Shown: positions 1 through 9,866 of the stretch, in pieces
How the letters are laid out: every line of letters starts with the position of its first letter
Position numbering within the stretch: the first letter of the stretch is position 1
Assembly: GCA_905221605.1 (NCBI GenBank)
Contig: CAJNDS010002152.1
Span: 126,001 to 190,000 of the forward strand
Direction of reading: 5' to 3'
Origin: Symbiodinium natans
Taxonomy: Eukaryota; Sar; Dinophyceae; Suessiales; Symbiodiniaceae
DNA length: 64,000 nucleotides
The notes under the pieces: generated by a model
The model's input: only the letters and a program-made list of their open reading frames with translations
Database searches by the model: none
What the model was told of the DNA's origin: nothing
Translations under genes and position numbers: made by a program

Positions 1-762
1 AGTAACGCTCGGGACTTTGTCCATTGGAAGCGCCGAGGCCTGTTTGGACGGCCCCAGGGCGCGCTTGCACGACCGGGAACACACTCGATACGCGAGCGCC
101 AGCTGTTCGCTCCAGGCGTGCCCCCGATGGATGTGTTCCTGCTTCGCAAGCTCCAGATACTGCATTGCAGACCGGTACCCGGCGGCTTTAAAGGCGCCCA
201 TAACGGAATATATGCCATCAGGCGTGAGCCGAAATGGTTCGAGTCTGGCTCGCTTTGAAACATCGCACCAAAGTTTGAGCCTTGACTCTACCGGGCCTAC
301 GGATGTAACCGACCTGGAATCGGCTAGGAGAAGTTCCTTACACTGCTCGGGGTGGCTTGCCGCTTCAAAAAGCTTTGCAGAGCTACCCCTACAGTATGGA
401 ACCGGTTCCCCCCGCCTGTTCCGTTGTCTCTTTCTCTCTTCTTCTATGACTACGCTCCCTGCCCCTGACCCGTCCGGCTGCCTGACATCTTCCACAGGCC
501 GCCCGAGAGCAGGACCTTCGTGTAGGACGCCGGCTCGCCTGGGGTTCGGCGGAGGCACGGGGGGGTTACCACTAGCACTAGGCCAGAACGCTTGCCCAAG
601 CCTCCTCTTTGGTCTGGGCATCGCAACTTTGAGCCTGCAGACATGGCAAGTACATAGAACTGCTCGACGAGTGAGAGTGAGAGAGTGAGAGAAGTGAAAG
701 AGCGAAGTGTGCGCATGACAGCAACGGCGCATGTGCGCACAAACTAATGGGAGCGTGTCTTT
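1..762 (-). CDS. Retroelement tyrosine-recombinase-like region, partial
   Basis: The frame that follows the TGA at 763-765 stays open for about 250 codons to the window edge. The first ATG in it is at 732 and a more likely internal start is the ATG at 621 (MPRPKRRLGQ). The last 100 or so residues resemble the N-terminal helical domain of the recombinase in this element family, with a run of Leu, Ala and Arg residues and a GPSKQA motif close to the edge. The catalytic R-H-R-Y residues would lie beyond base 1. The 223-residue plus-strand frame over the same bases is taken as its shadow. Confidence 0.55.
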
Positions 763-2874
763 TCAGACCACCTTCCAGAAGTCGGCGCCCAGCTTCACCT
801 CACAGCGAGGGGTGGCTAGCAGCTCCGACGGGAATGGCTTTCGTTCCGGAGCGCTCAACCTCGAGAGTGCGTCCGCCTGTACATTGGACACACCCGCGAT
901 GTGGACCAGCCCCCTTATTTGGTAGCATCGGGTGGCCTGGTCAAAAGCAAACTCCCGCGCCAGCACATTCAGGGCCGGTGACTTAGCGCTTCCCTTGGAC
1001 AATGCCATCAGGAAGCCTAGGTTGTCCGACTTCGCCCGAAACACCGAGCCGTGGGTGAGTGCCGGTAACCACAGTCTGAAAGCTACCAAAAGGGCGAGGC
1101 CTTCCCATAGGGTGTTGTAGCTTGACACCCCCCTTTCCGCTGAAAATTTGGCGAGGATGTCGTCCGGGAGATGGCTGTGGAAGTATGCCAGCGGCTCTCC
1201 ATTTCGTCGGCACACTCCACCGATGCCCCATGGCGAGGCATCTGTCACCAGCTCCAAGTCAGTGGCCGGCGGGTTGGCGTAGAAGATCCTCTCGAGTGTC
1301 TCGGTGCCAGACAGCAACGCCTTTACCCAACGAAGTGCCGGGCTGATCCTTCTAACATGAATCAACTTTCTGGTTCGAGTGTAAGGTGAACCATCACTCG
1401 TGATATCATGCTTCGAAAGGGCTGCCCAGAACGTCGCCAGGAACGGCCGAAGGTGTGGCACCAGACCAGCCACAAATGAGAGTGCCCCGGCGTATGATCG
1501 AAGTTCCTTAGCTCCAATCACGGCCCTACCTAAGTGCTTCTCGGTCTCCGCCAGGAGTTGCGCGACCTTGGCCTTGGGTATGGTCACCACGACGGCCTTC
1601 TCCTCGTCCCTGCAGGATATGCTTGCGCCGACCCACTCGATGCGCTTGCCCCCGGTGGCTTTTGAGAGCTTGACGGGGAAGCCAGCGACGGCGGTCCATA
1701 GGAGAACTACGGCCAAGTCCGCGGCGGCGGTCTCGAGGTCGGGGCCCTCCAAGGTATACACCGGGTCGTCTACATAGACCTGGGGATCGGCCAAGGACAC
1801 AGCGGCTGTGGTGCGACCAAGCCAAGCTGCCATCCGGCCCCATATTGTTGGCGAGGAAGCTGAGCCGAAGACGAGGGTGTTGAAGACGATGAGGTCGTGG
1901 CCGGCTCTCTTGTTTCGCCTTCTCGGCACCGCTGCCACGGTGAACTTCCTGTCCTTGCCTGCTGGTATGTTCATGAAGGCGTCCCGTATGTCGACGCCGG
2001 CCAGGTAGGGACTGCGGCCGCGCTTATAAGCTGCCAGGAGCGAGGCCACGACGTCGAGTAGACGTGGTAAGATGATCCGCTCCCCCTGGTTGCAGGCCTT
2101 GTTGACGTTTGACTCCTTCAAGTCCCATATCACCCTGGCCTTCTTCACTTCCCGGCCTTGCGCGTCCCGCTTGTTCTTGACGAGGACGCCAAGCTTGTTA
2201 AGGACAGGTTCGTCACCCAACTGCTTGGAAGCGGCCTTATACGAGCTCACCCGATGGCAGAAGCCCCTGGCGACATAGTCCTGGATGAGTTCGTCAAGCA
2301 CTTCCGCCTCCTCCTCGGCCGAGGCGTAGTTGCTCCATCCTTCCAGGGCCCGACGATCCACTTGACTATGCGGAACCAGACCTTTGGCCTCGGTTGCCGG
2401 GAAAACCCCGGTAGTGCCAATGGGTTCGCTGATCCCCAGCGGGGCACCATGGTCAAGCCAGCTTGCGAGCGTAGTGGAGTCTGGGTCGTCGCTTGCGTGG
2501 CCCCAGGCTTCTATGACTGAGGCCTGAATGGGTGTGTTGGCAGGCGCCGTGCGGGTTCGATGCCTGACACTGTCTGTGGCCCCGAGCGCTGTAAGGACGG
2601 CCGACCTTGTCTTTTCGAGGAGATCGACAGGGTAGTCCTTGGGCTCCCTTCCTTGTAGGATGGCTCGGGCTGGCTCCACAAGCTCTGGCCATTGCTGAAG
2701 GCTTTGTAGGAGGATTTTATGCACAACCCTCCCAAGTCGCCTGGACTTCGGGAGCCTTCGCAATGAGAGGCGAGGATTCCTCATGCCCCCCAAGGCTCGC
2801 TTGTTCTCAGCCTCCCGCCTGTTACTTTCATCGCAGGCGGGAAGGGCCGCGAACTCAGCAGCCGGGTCCCATCC
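763..2874 (-). CDS. Reverse transcriptase with RNase H domain
   Basis: Numbered from the methionine-labelled start at 2793 (676 residues), motif A is DIRDAF at about 268-273 and the catalytic YVDD is at 340-343. An RNase H domain follows with the four expected acidic residues: D518 in TDAS, E564 in WEGLA, D590 in SDN and D641 in QADALSRL. Upstream, LKESNVNKA and the basic segment around 205-225 fit the fingers of Ty3/DIRS-type RTs. The frame runs on upstream through the TGA at 2875-2877 without any other stop, so 2793 is not a proven start. The product would copy the element RNA into DNA. Confidence 0.85.
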   Translation of the reverse strand, partial: GWDPAAEFAALPACDESNRREAENKRALGGMRNPRLSLRRLPKSRRLGRVVHKILLQSLQQWPELVEPARAILQGREPKDYPVDLLEKTRSAVLTALGATDSVRHRTRTAPANTPIQASVIEAWGHASDDPDSTTLASWLDHGAPLGISEPIGTTGVFPATEAKGLVPHSQVDRRALEGWSNYASAEEEAEVLDELIQDYVARGFCHRVSSYKAASKQLGDEPVLNKLGVLVKNKRDAQGREVKKARVIWDLKESNVNKACNQGERIILPRLLDVVASLLAAYKRGRSPYLAGVDIRDAFMNIPAGKDRKFTVAAVPRRRNKRAGHDLIVFNTLVFGSASSPTIWGRMAAWLGRTTAAVSLADPQVYVDDPVYTLEGPDLETAAADLAVVLLWTAVAGFPVKLSKATGGKRIEWVGASISCRDEEKAVVVTIPKAKVAQLLAETEKHLGRAVIGAKELRSYAGALSFVAGLVPHLRPFLATFWAALSKHDITSDGSPYTRTRKLIHVRRISPALRWVKALLSGTETLERIFYANPPATDLELVTDASPWGIGGVCRRNGEPLAYFHSHLPDDILAKFSAERGVSSYNTLWEGLALLVAFRLWLPALTHGSVFRAKSDNLGFLMALSKGSAKSPALNVLAREFAFDQATRCYQIRGLVHIAGVSNVQADALSRLSAPERKPFPSELLATPRCEVKLGADFWKVV

Positions 2875-3909
2875 TCACAGATCTTCCTTTTCCAGGGATT
2901 GGAGCCGGTATCCTTGGTAAAGCGCATTGGCCACGACCTGTGAGAGGTGAGGTGTGTACTCACCTCGCTGCTTGGTTGGGGACGCTTTCTCCTTGTGGGC
3001 GTTGACTGAATGGTTGCAAGTCAAGCCATGGAGGTCCAGAAAGTTCACGTGGTCCGCGACCAGAAGTTGAGTTGGCCCCCGAGTAGCGTGGCCCAGTCGA
3101 CAGCGATCGAAGTTTACCGTGACCACTCTGTCGAGCTGAGCCAGCCGCCTTATCAACGGGGCTTCCCACAAGGACGGGTTGTCACCGTCGGCCGCAGGGT
3201 TCTCAAGTCCCCAGGTGCGGTGTTGATCCCAAGCGGCTGCGAGGACGTCGTGGGTCCTTTCGGTCAGGACCTTGGCTTCTTTGTCTGGCGCCTTGGCGGG
3301 CGTCGAGCACCAGATGACCTCAAAGCTGCCAGCGACGACGTCTTTCTCGATGAAGCCGAAGATGGCCTCATCGATCACATCCGTTCCCTTCTCGGCCTTG
3401 AGGTCTACAATGCAAACCATGAAGCCGTAGTGGGCCAGCCAGTTCGGGAGGTCGCCCTTTCTGGTCTGGCCCGGGAAGAGAACCAGCGCCCAAGGCTTCG
3501 GCACATTGTTTGTCGCCGGCTTTGCCACCCATGTCCCATATGCCCTAGGACCCTTTACCAGAACGGGGTAACTCGGCAGTGTGTGGCCCAAGGGCGGCAC
3601 GTGAACCAAACTTCGCCTAAGCCTGGCAGCCTCGGCCGGACCAGCTGGTCCAAGAACCGTCGGCTTGGGCCCCGGCTTTGGCGAAGAGGTAGATGTGGTC
3701 GGCTCTGGCAGCACTTGCTTCCTCTTCTTCGGCCGGGGCGGAGTTGGTGGCTTGACCTCAGCAGGGACTTCGGGACGGGAGGCCGGCAGCGCCTTTGCCT
3801 GAGCAGTCCTGTCGATGAGCTCCTGGTTGGGGTCCACGTTTGGCTTAGCAGCTACGCTCGCCTTTGTTGCGGCGCCCATGGCCAACTCAGTGTGAGGCGG
3901 GTCCCCGGT
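2875..3909 (-). CDS. Retroelement linker/protease-position region, unknown fold
   Basis: About 345 codons lie between the gag zinc-binding end and the RT in the same frame as both, bounded by TGA codons. The N-terminal third is rich in Pro, Lys and Ala with a KKRK cluster; the rest (GHTLPSYPVLVKGP, then FIEKDVVAGSFEVIWCSTPA) looks folded. I see no DTG/DSG aspartic protease motif. The first true ATG is at 3879. In this family the region lies between gag and RT and I know no firm function for it. Confidence 0.6.
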   Translation of the reverse strand, partial: TGDPPHTELAMGAATKASVAAKPNVDPNQELIDRTAQAKALPASRPEVPAEVKPPTPPRPKKRKQVLPEPTTSTSSPKPGPKPTVLGPAGPAEAARLRRSLVHVPPLGHTLPSYPVLVKGPRAYGTWVAKPATNNVPKPWALVLFPGQTRKGDLPNWLAHYGFMVCIVDLKAEKGTDVIDEAIFGFIEKDVVAGSFEVIWCSTPAKAPDKEAKVLTERTHDVLAAAWDQHRTWGLENPAADGDNPSLWEAPLIRRLAQLDRVVTVNFDRCRLGHATRGPTQLLVADHVNFLDLHGLTCNHSVNAHKEKASPTKQRGEYTPHLSQVVANALYQGYRLQSLEKEDL

Positions 3910-4572
3910 TCAGGCTTTTGGGCACTCCAGAGCTTGGTGTGGCCCCAAGCAGAGATTGCACTGGTGACTGCACTTGTCCTTGCAGACACCCTGAGGCTTC
4001 TTGTTGCCACACCTGCCCCGGTTGTACCCGTCGCAGATCCGGGCCCCACGCCTGTTGAGGACATAGACGTTACCCTTCTTCTCGCTGAGATCCTCCCCCT
4101 CGTACTTCTTCTTCTTGGTCTTCTGCTTTTTGCGAAGAGGGCCGTCGTCACCACCGTCCTGCTGTGGCCTTTTAGTGCCCCCTCCTGAGCCCAGGCCTGA
4201 ACTCTGCTGCGAAAGCCAAAGCGTGGCAGGAGTGACCAGCTCACGTGTCCAGAACTCTGAGTCCCTCACAGCCGCAGCAAACGCCGCATTCCACGGCCTG
4301 GCCTGGGTGTACCCGTACTCTGGCTTGTCGTGGAGGATGCGGCGGAGGCGTTCCATATGCTCGCACCTTAGCCTGTTTTCAGCCCGATACACCAGCCACC
4401 ATGCACTGTGTGACGAAGCTGCGGACGTGTTCGGCATAGGCGTCCAACCGTTCAGCATCTGCAACTTCGAGCAGGAGGAGCGAAGTTCGGAGCACCTTCC
4501 AAGCCTCCATCCAGTTGTGGTAGGACGCAGGGCCAGGTTGCTCTCTCTTCGTCCACTCGCCCATCGCCGCAT
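3910..4572 (-). CDS. Gag-like C-terminal region with Cys-rich knuckle
   Basis: The informative part starts near 4395. It continues the gag domain (YRAENRLR, EHMERLRR), then has a Lys-rich stretch and a cysteine cluster of the form C-x7-C-x7-C-x3-C-x3-C-x2-C ending LECPKA just before the TGA at 3910. A nucleic-acid-binding role is inferred. The segment from 4572 to about 4395 in this frame overlaps the upstream gag frame and is probably not translated. Confidence 0.65.
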   Translation of the reverse strand: MRRWASGRRESNLALRPTTTGWRLGRCSELRSSCSKLQMLNGWTPMPNTSAASSHSAWWLVYRAENRLRCEHMERLRRILHDKPEYGYTQARPWNAAFAAAVRDSEFWTRELVTPATLWLSQQSSGLGSGGGTKRPQQDGGDDGPLRKKQKTKKKKYEGEDLSEKKGNVYVLNRRGARICDGYNRGRCGNKKPQGVCKDKCSHQCNLCLGPHQALECPKA

Positions 4573-5224
4573 TTAGCTGGTACGATGTGAACGTTTGTTT
4601 CCTCAGCAGCCTCAGTCCATGAGGTCCGAAGAGGCTGAAGTCCGCGTAGGGGGCTGATCCCGAAGCCACCACCTGCTTGATGGAGGCAAGCTGGTCGGCA
4701 GAGGGATCAGCCTCCGGCGAAGGAAAATCCCCATACTTGGCCTTGTAATCAGCGTACAGCTTCTGGACCTCCGTGTTGGCCAACGGGGAAACCTCTGCGT
4801 CCAGGGTGGGGTCCAGGACTGCCGAGAGCTTGAGCTTCCTAGCTCCGACTAGGGCTGCCGCGGTTGCTGCCCCAGGGCCCGGGGCCGGGACAACCACAGG
4901 TGGCCCAGCAGTTCCTGGTGAGTCGGGCTGCTGCCCCATGAGGAGAAGGGCCACCCGACGCGTGGACTCAACCCTTGCTGCTTCCACCAAGGTGAGGTCG
5001 CGAAGAGGGCCTGGCGTGCCATCTGCAGCAGGTGGGCCCCTGACCTTCAATCCTGTGACCGCCGTATCCCAGGCAGGTCTCGGGATCAAGGCCACCTCTC
5101 TCACCCTAACTGGGTCTCCAAGGGCATCTTTTAAGGAGGCCTCTAGACCGCCCGTAACTCCAGCCCATGCGTAGACACCCGCCAGGTTCGTGATGGCCTG
5201 TAGCTCTTCAGCCGTGGGGTCCAT
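4379..5224 (-). CDS. Gag-like N-terminal region
   Basis: The likely start is the ATG at 5224 (MDPTAEELQ), preceded in frame by sequence open to 5314. The protein has a short acidic head, a Pro/Ala-rich middle and a conserved block reading LDPTLDAEV, then KLYADYKAKYGDFPS, then LLRKQTFTSYQLNAA, which I recognise from dinoflagellate retroelements. The frame meets a TGA at 4379-4381 soon after FVTQCM, while the expected continuation is in the neighbouring frame (+1). One base gained or lost, or a programmed shift, joins them. Confidence 0.7.
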   Translation of the reverse strand: MDPTAEELQAITNLAGVYAWAGVTGGLEASLKDALGDPVRVREVALIPRPAWDTAVTGLKVRGPPAADGTPGPLRDLTLVEAARVESTRRVALLLMGQQPDSPGTAGPPVVVPAPGPGAATAAALVGARKLKLSAVLDPTLDAEVSPLANTEVQKLYADYKAKYGDFPSPEADPSADQLASIKQVVASGSAPYADFSLFGPHGLRLLRKQTFTSYQLNAAMGEWTKREQPGPASYHNWMEAWKVLRTSLLLLEVADAERLDAYAEHVRSFVTQCMVAGVSG

Positions 5225-5639
5225 CACTCTCAAGGACGGGGTTCTACGTAGGGCGCCTTTCCAAGTGGGGTTGCTGAGCCTGCTCTGGGGCTGTCCTGAC
5301 GGATCGCCGACCACAGCAGATGCTCAAGGCCCACAAGTAAGAGCCCACAGCTAAGAGTGCAACGTCCAGGGTCCGGGGCTCCCAGAACACCTCAAGGAGG
5401 CCCTCAAAAGAGGAATCCAACTCGAGTTGTCCAGGAACGACCACCGGGTCCCTACACGCCGCACCCACCTGTTGCTGGACCACCCTAGTAAAACTTCGGG
5501 TGTGATCCTTGATGCCAAAATGGCCACAAAGGTACACACACATTCCCACCAACCACGCTGAGCATTTGTCACTTCAACAAAGCAAGCAATGTTTGACATC
5601 ACAAACCCATAGCCACGTCAATGAACACATTGGAACAAT

Positions 5640-5811
5640 TCAATGACAATGCAGTGGGATCCAGTTGAAAGCAGCTCTGGGATTCACATGCTTCAGGTCC
5701 TCCACTGGGAGCTCGTCACTCCAAAAGAAAGCATCATGTAAGGCGTTCGTGAAAGTCTTCGAGCCTTTCATGTTCCACGCATATTCAGACTGCATTCGCC
5801 TGTCATGTCGG
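5640..5811 (-). CDS. Exon-like segment, unknown
   Basis: A minus-strand frame reads MQSEYAWNMKGSKTF and continues through DELPVEDLKHVNPRAA to a stop at 5640. The composition looks like protein, but no splice partner was found. It lies upstream of the retroelement start. Low confidence. Confidence 0.25.
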
Positions 5812-6115
5812 CATGTCAGCATCGCGAGGCCTCTGATTGCCAAGATGCACCCGAATTCGCGCTTTGTCTTTGGCGGCGGCACATTCGAAACCGGGGTCGT
5901 GCATACATGGTGGGAAGAGTTTGCCTTGCCAACGGCTGCACAACTTATCACGTGTCATGCTCAGAATCCGAACCAGCTGCTTGCTTCACAAAGTCCCCGG
6001 CTGAAGCTCCCTGGCATTCGAGCGGATCCTTTTCGTAGCCGCCCCTCGGGCAAACAAACGCTGCCTTAAACTTTACGTCAAGAATCGCAAGGGTCGTGTT
6101 TCCCCACCCCCTTTC

Positions 6116-6200
6116 CGGCCAACCCTTTTTGCATCCGGACTCCCGTGGGTGCTGCCAGGTCCGGCCAACCCTAAACCCTAAACCCTTTTTGCAACAGGCC
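6116..6200. repeat. 60-bp tandem repeat with CCCTAAA tract and CCCTTTTTGCA motif
   Basis: CCGGCCAACCCTTTTTGCA starts at 6115-6120 and the AACCCTTTTTGCA part recurs exactly 60 bases later at 6181, the second time preceded by telomere-like CCCTAAACCCTAAA. The same CCCTTTTTGCATCC string occurs again at about 30930-30944. Confidence 0.6.
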
Positions 6201-7681
6201 TCGAAACCCTAACAAACACGGGGCCCGTTCGCACACCCTGCTGCATCTCCCCCAAGATGCCTGCAGCAGGCATTGCCAGCACCACACCAGTCGCAAAAGC
6301 CGCCGGCCTCTTGCAGGGTCACAACTGACGTAACGCACAGGCCTTCACAAAATTACTCCGGCGATCGCGGAAGGCGCATGAATGCGCCTTGCCGCAATAG
6401 AGCCAGCAATCCTCACCTCCGTGCAGGACTGGAGTCTTGGGAGCCTTGGCTTTTTCAAAGTGTCCTCACTGTACATGGACCCATTCATCCTCGATTTTAG
6501 GAGAAAGGCGGGGAGTTGCAAAGAACCTTCAACTCCCTCAGGCATTCAGCATCAGCTCTGCTTCAAGCACGTTCGGTTCAAGCGGCAGCTTCGTGCACCG
6601 CCACGCACTCCTGGCGCAGGGAATCAGAAGCACCTATCCCGAATCTGCAAGAACACCTTGTCCTGTAACACTCAAAGTCACTCGAAAGTTCGGGGCACCA
6701 TCAAGGGAAGCAAAATTGTAGCTTCGCTCACTGCAAGCAAGCATCGTGATTCTCAGACCCGGTGAACCCGGTGGCTTTGAAGCATTCGGCCGGGTCCCCT
6801 GCCTCACCAAAGCTGCGGGTCGGTGTGGGCTGCTACTTCAATCTGGATTTCTTGGGGTTTGCCGCCTGCCTCGTCTTTCTTGCAGCATGCATTTCCAACG
6901 CCGCACCATTCGCAAAAACCTCCTAGCTGGCCACAATGAGCGAAGCAATCCTGCACGGATCAGGTGGGAGGGGTAGGTACGTGCCTGGCCTCGCGGCCAC
7001 ATAAGGCTGCGCGAAACACTGAAACTTTGCAGGCATTGGTCGCGCTACAGTACTGGGAAATTACGTGTGCCCCGCGGATGCTAGTCGTGTCCTGGCCGCC
7101 GTGTTTCAAAGGCTCCTTAGCCCTGGCAGGTGGCCACAGCCATTCTGCTTCTGGGTGTTCCAGCCGCCACTCTGCACGTGACACGAAGACGAAGGTCGAG
7201 TCTGCCTCGCCAAGCTCTGCCTGTGCCAAATGTAGCGAAGTGACTTGGAAGTAACTTCAATCCCCTACAAATGTTGAGCGTATAAGTGCTCCGATGGCTT
7301 TCCGGCCTGGCGCACCAGCCGTCGCGTGCCCAGACTCAGAGTGAAACCGACATCGTGGCAAGCCTGAGGGGTCGGGGGAAAGACAAAAGACAAGCTTATC
7401 GCGGTGAGTTGCCGCTACCATCGCTACCGCAAAACACAGCGGTCGGGCCTTGCAAGTCCAGTTTCGCAACTCCTCGTCCGCTCCACCTCAACATGCAGAT
7501 ACCCAGCCCATGTCTAAGTGGGGCACCCGTACCCAGACGGAAAAAAAAATCGCCATCGCAACACCAGTCGAGCGACAGAATGCTGCCTGGCTGACAGTGG
7601 CAAAAGCCCTTGCCACCGGCAAGCTGAACTGCTGCAACGCAGGGACCTGCAGGAAGACAGCTTGTATGGGGGCTTCCTTAA

Positions 7682-7790
7682 AATAGGGGTACCCGATTGA
7701 TTTGTGGTCCTTATTGCAAATAATCCTACTATTTGGGGGTCTAAATCGGGGGAAATTCGTGGGGTCCCCTAATGAAAGGGTACGTAGGAT
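7682..7790. repeat. Short dispersed repeat, copy 1
   Basis: A block containing TAGGGGTACCCGATT, then TATTTGGGGGTCTAAAT with GGGGTCCC further on, closely resembles a block at 60685-60725. Parts of the left side are inverted relative to the right (TAGGGGTACCC against GGGGTCCCCTA), so it may be a decayed inverted-repeat element. Confidence 0.4.
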
Positions 7791-9427
7791 CGGGCTCGGG
7801 CCTCAGCGAGAGGCGCCCGCTGCAATTGCAGCTTCCGACTTTGCAACAGCTGCACACGCAGAGACTCGGCCTCTGACCTGTGGGCCAACAAAGCTGGAGA
7901 ATCGTAGCGTTTGTGCTTCTGAGTACTGTGGTGAAAGGGCTTGTGATGCTTAGGCAACTCTTGGCGCCCTGCTCCTCCTCTAATTCAATCTCTGGGCAAC
8001 CATCTCTATCGCAGTCCTCCTTGGCAAGGCACCTGTGATATCCGGCTGGGACACAACCGAATCATGCAGAATGCAGGAAGAAAGCGGAAGGCGAGACGGA
8101 CATGACTGGCTCCGGCAGCCCCTCACTTCACAATCTTGACAAGTCTTGGCAAGGCTTCATCAGGTAAGGAGAGCGCAGCCAAGTCAGAAGCCATGCCGCT
8201 GCCACGTGTCTCATGCCGCCCAGGCGGAGGGCATAAGCATGTCCGCGCCAATCTTGCCGAAATGGGGTTTCTTCGGCAAGTGAGCAGCACTGGGAAGCCG
8301 AAACGCACAAGCGGTCGAGTGACAAAGATCCCAGCATGGGGCAACAACTGAATAGAAACCTCACCCTTTCGATGCGTCTTCTAGCTCCTGCTGCGCGAAA
8401 AAAGTCCGACCGGCACTGCATATATGATGCTCAGTTGTTCCCGAGTCTGAGGTTGGGACATGGAGCATTGTTGCAAGGACTGGCCATGCACGATTCTCCT
8501 GGGCAGTCTTTCCCCGCCAGAGTCTTTCCCCGCCAGATCGCGATCGCTACGTCGCTGATTCTAACATGACACAAGCAGATCAGTTGGAGAGTAAGCCTAA
8601 GCAAGCCCCGCAACTCAAGTGATTGCACGTGCAGTCGCCATGCTTATTTCTTGGCAGCTTTCGGTACTTAGTAGGCTCCCGAAACTCGGGCCAAGACCTT
8701 CCATTCCTACTTGGCGTTTTTAACCTTCTCAGCTTCCCTTCACACTCAGTCTATCTGAACCCTATCTGAACCTGACCTGTCTCACTGGAAGCCCAAACTA
8801 CTCACGGGTCATCTGTGGCTGATCATGAGGCCACTGGTGGTAAACCTAACTGTGACAAATGGGTGGTGCCAAGACTAAACTGTTCGAATACATGCCCACG
8901 TTGCCGATGAGCTGTATACAGGTCACGACAATGGGCGGTTGCCGCCCGGCAGTCTTTACGTATCAGGTGTTGGGCATTTAGACGTTTCAGTATTAACATC
9001 AACGGTCCGTCGTCTCACTTCAAGTACTTGCGCTTGCAAAGACTCAGACTGCCGTCGTGTCATAAGCCGACTGCAACAGGAGATAGTAAAGCCAGTGGAA
9101 AGCATGAGCCGCCTTTCTCAATACCAAACCCTACAACCTGCGCACACCCTAATCCTTAAAGCCAGGTCCAAGCAGTGCGTGCAGAGCCTGAGTTAGCAGT
9201 AGCCAAGGCACGCCTTTCCATTTCCATCGTAGGATGTGTCAGCCTCAGGGAATGACAGCATCTTCAGTCTTCCTATTCCTACATATGTTGTAGCTCTGCA
9301 GAATGTGGAGTCCCCAAAGCTCCCAAGACTTCGACTTCCTCTTGGGTGAACCAAGCTACACAGGTCAGCTTCATCTAGAAAGGTATCGCTCTCATGACGA
9401 GAGCTTCGAGATTGCGGGACTAGCCAA

Positions 9428-9453
9428 AACTATACTCCCCTTGGAACCATAAT
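9428..9453. repeat. Short dispersed repeat CTATACTCCCCTTGGAACC, copy 1
   Basis: The string CTATACTCCCCTTGGAACC followed by A or T and TAAT occurs here and at 17726-17749 with one mismatch over 23 bases. It is not obviously part of a gene. Confidence 0.5.
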
Positions 9454-9866
9454 CCAGGATGTTGAGTATTCTGTGTTCCTTGACGTCCTAAACTCAACAT
9501 AATTCCTAAGGAAACTCTGGCACACAGCAGAAAGTGCCCACCTCGTTCAGTCGGCAGACTGTGTGCCAACCTTGGGCAGTGTGAGGGTAGTGGGTTTCCC
9601 TCGATTGTGCCCCATGGCGCAGTCACAAAGTCATGCCAAGAAGCCCAAAGAAACAAAGTTGCCATCTACTGTTGAGGATGTGCTTTCCAAGGCTTCCTCA
9701 GATGTCTGTTGCTCCGGAAGATGAACGACAAGCTTGAGAAAGTGACAGCTGGTCCACAGACCTCCAACTAAGCACACTTGCTGCCAGCAGTCTGTTGGTG
9801 ATACTTCCGCGAGACCGACGGTCGTCAGATCTCTGACAAGCGAATTTCGCAGCTCCTGCCAGAAAT

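Larger units (their letters stand above)
1..5314 (-). mobile_element. DIRS/YR-like retrotransposon, 3' part cut by window edge
   Basis: On the minus strand a gag-like region, a zinc-binding motif, a basic linker, reverse transcriptase with RNase H, and the start of a recombinase-like region follow each other. This order and the wording of the gag and RT regions match a retroelement family I recognise from dinoflagellate genomes; the tyrosine recombinase instead of a DDE integrase would make it DIRS-like. The reading frame is continuous from 4572 to 1 except for three TGA codons (763-765, 2875-2877, 3910-3912), and there is one frameshift near 4380-4400. No terminal repeat can be judged because the 3' end is outside the window. 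It may be a lightly decayed copy or an element that uses stop readthrough. Confidence 0.82.
5812..9866. other. Intergenic stretch with short repeats; few coding signs
   Basis: Apart from the repeats listed separately I find no convincing gene here. Minus-strand pieces ending near 6960 and 8123 (the latter ending LSLPDEALPRLVKIVK) look somewhat protein-like but have no supporting exons. GC content varies and stops are frequent on both strands. Confidence 0.5.

Noticed and set aside
17-688. 223-codon plus-strand frame at the window start
   Set aside because: The minus strand over the same bases reads as recombinase-like sequence in the RT frame, so the plus frame is a shadow.
3010-4188. 392-codon plus-strand frame, the longest plus ORF
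   Set aside because: It lies opposite the retroelement linker and gag region and has no protein-like pattern; it is a shadow of the GC-rich coding strand.
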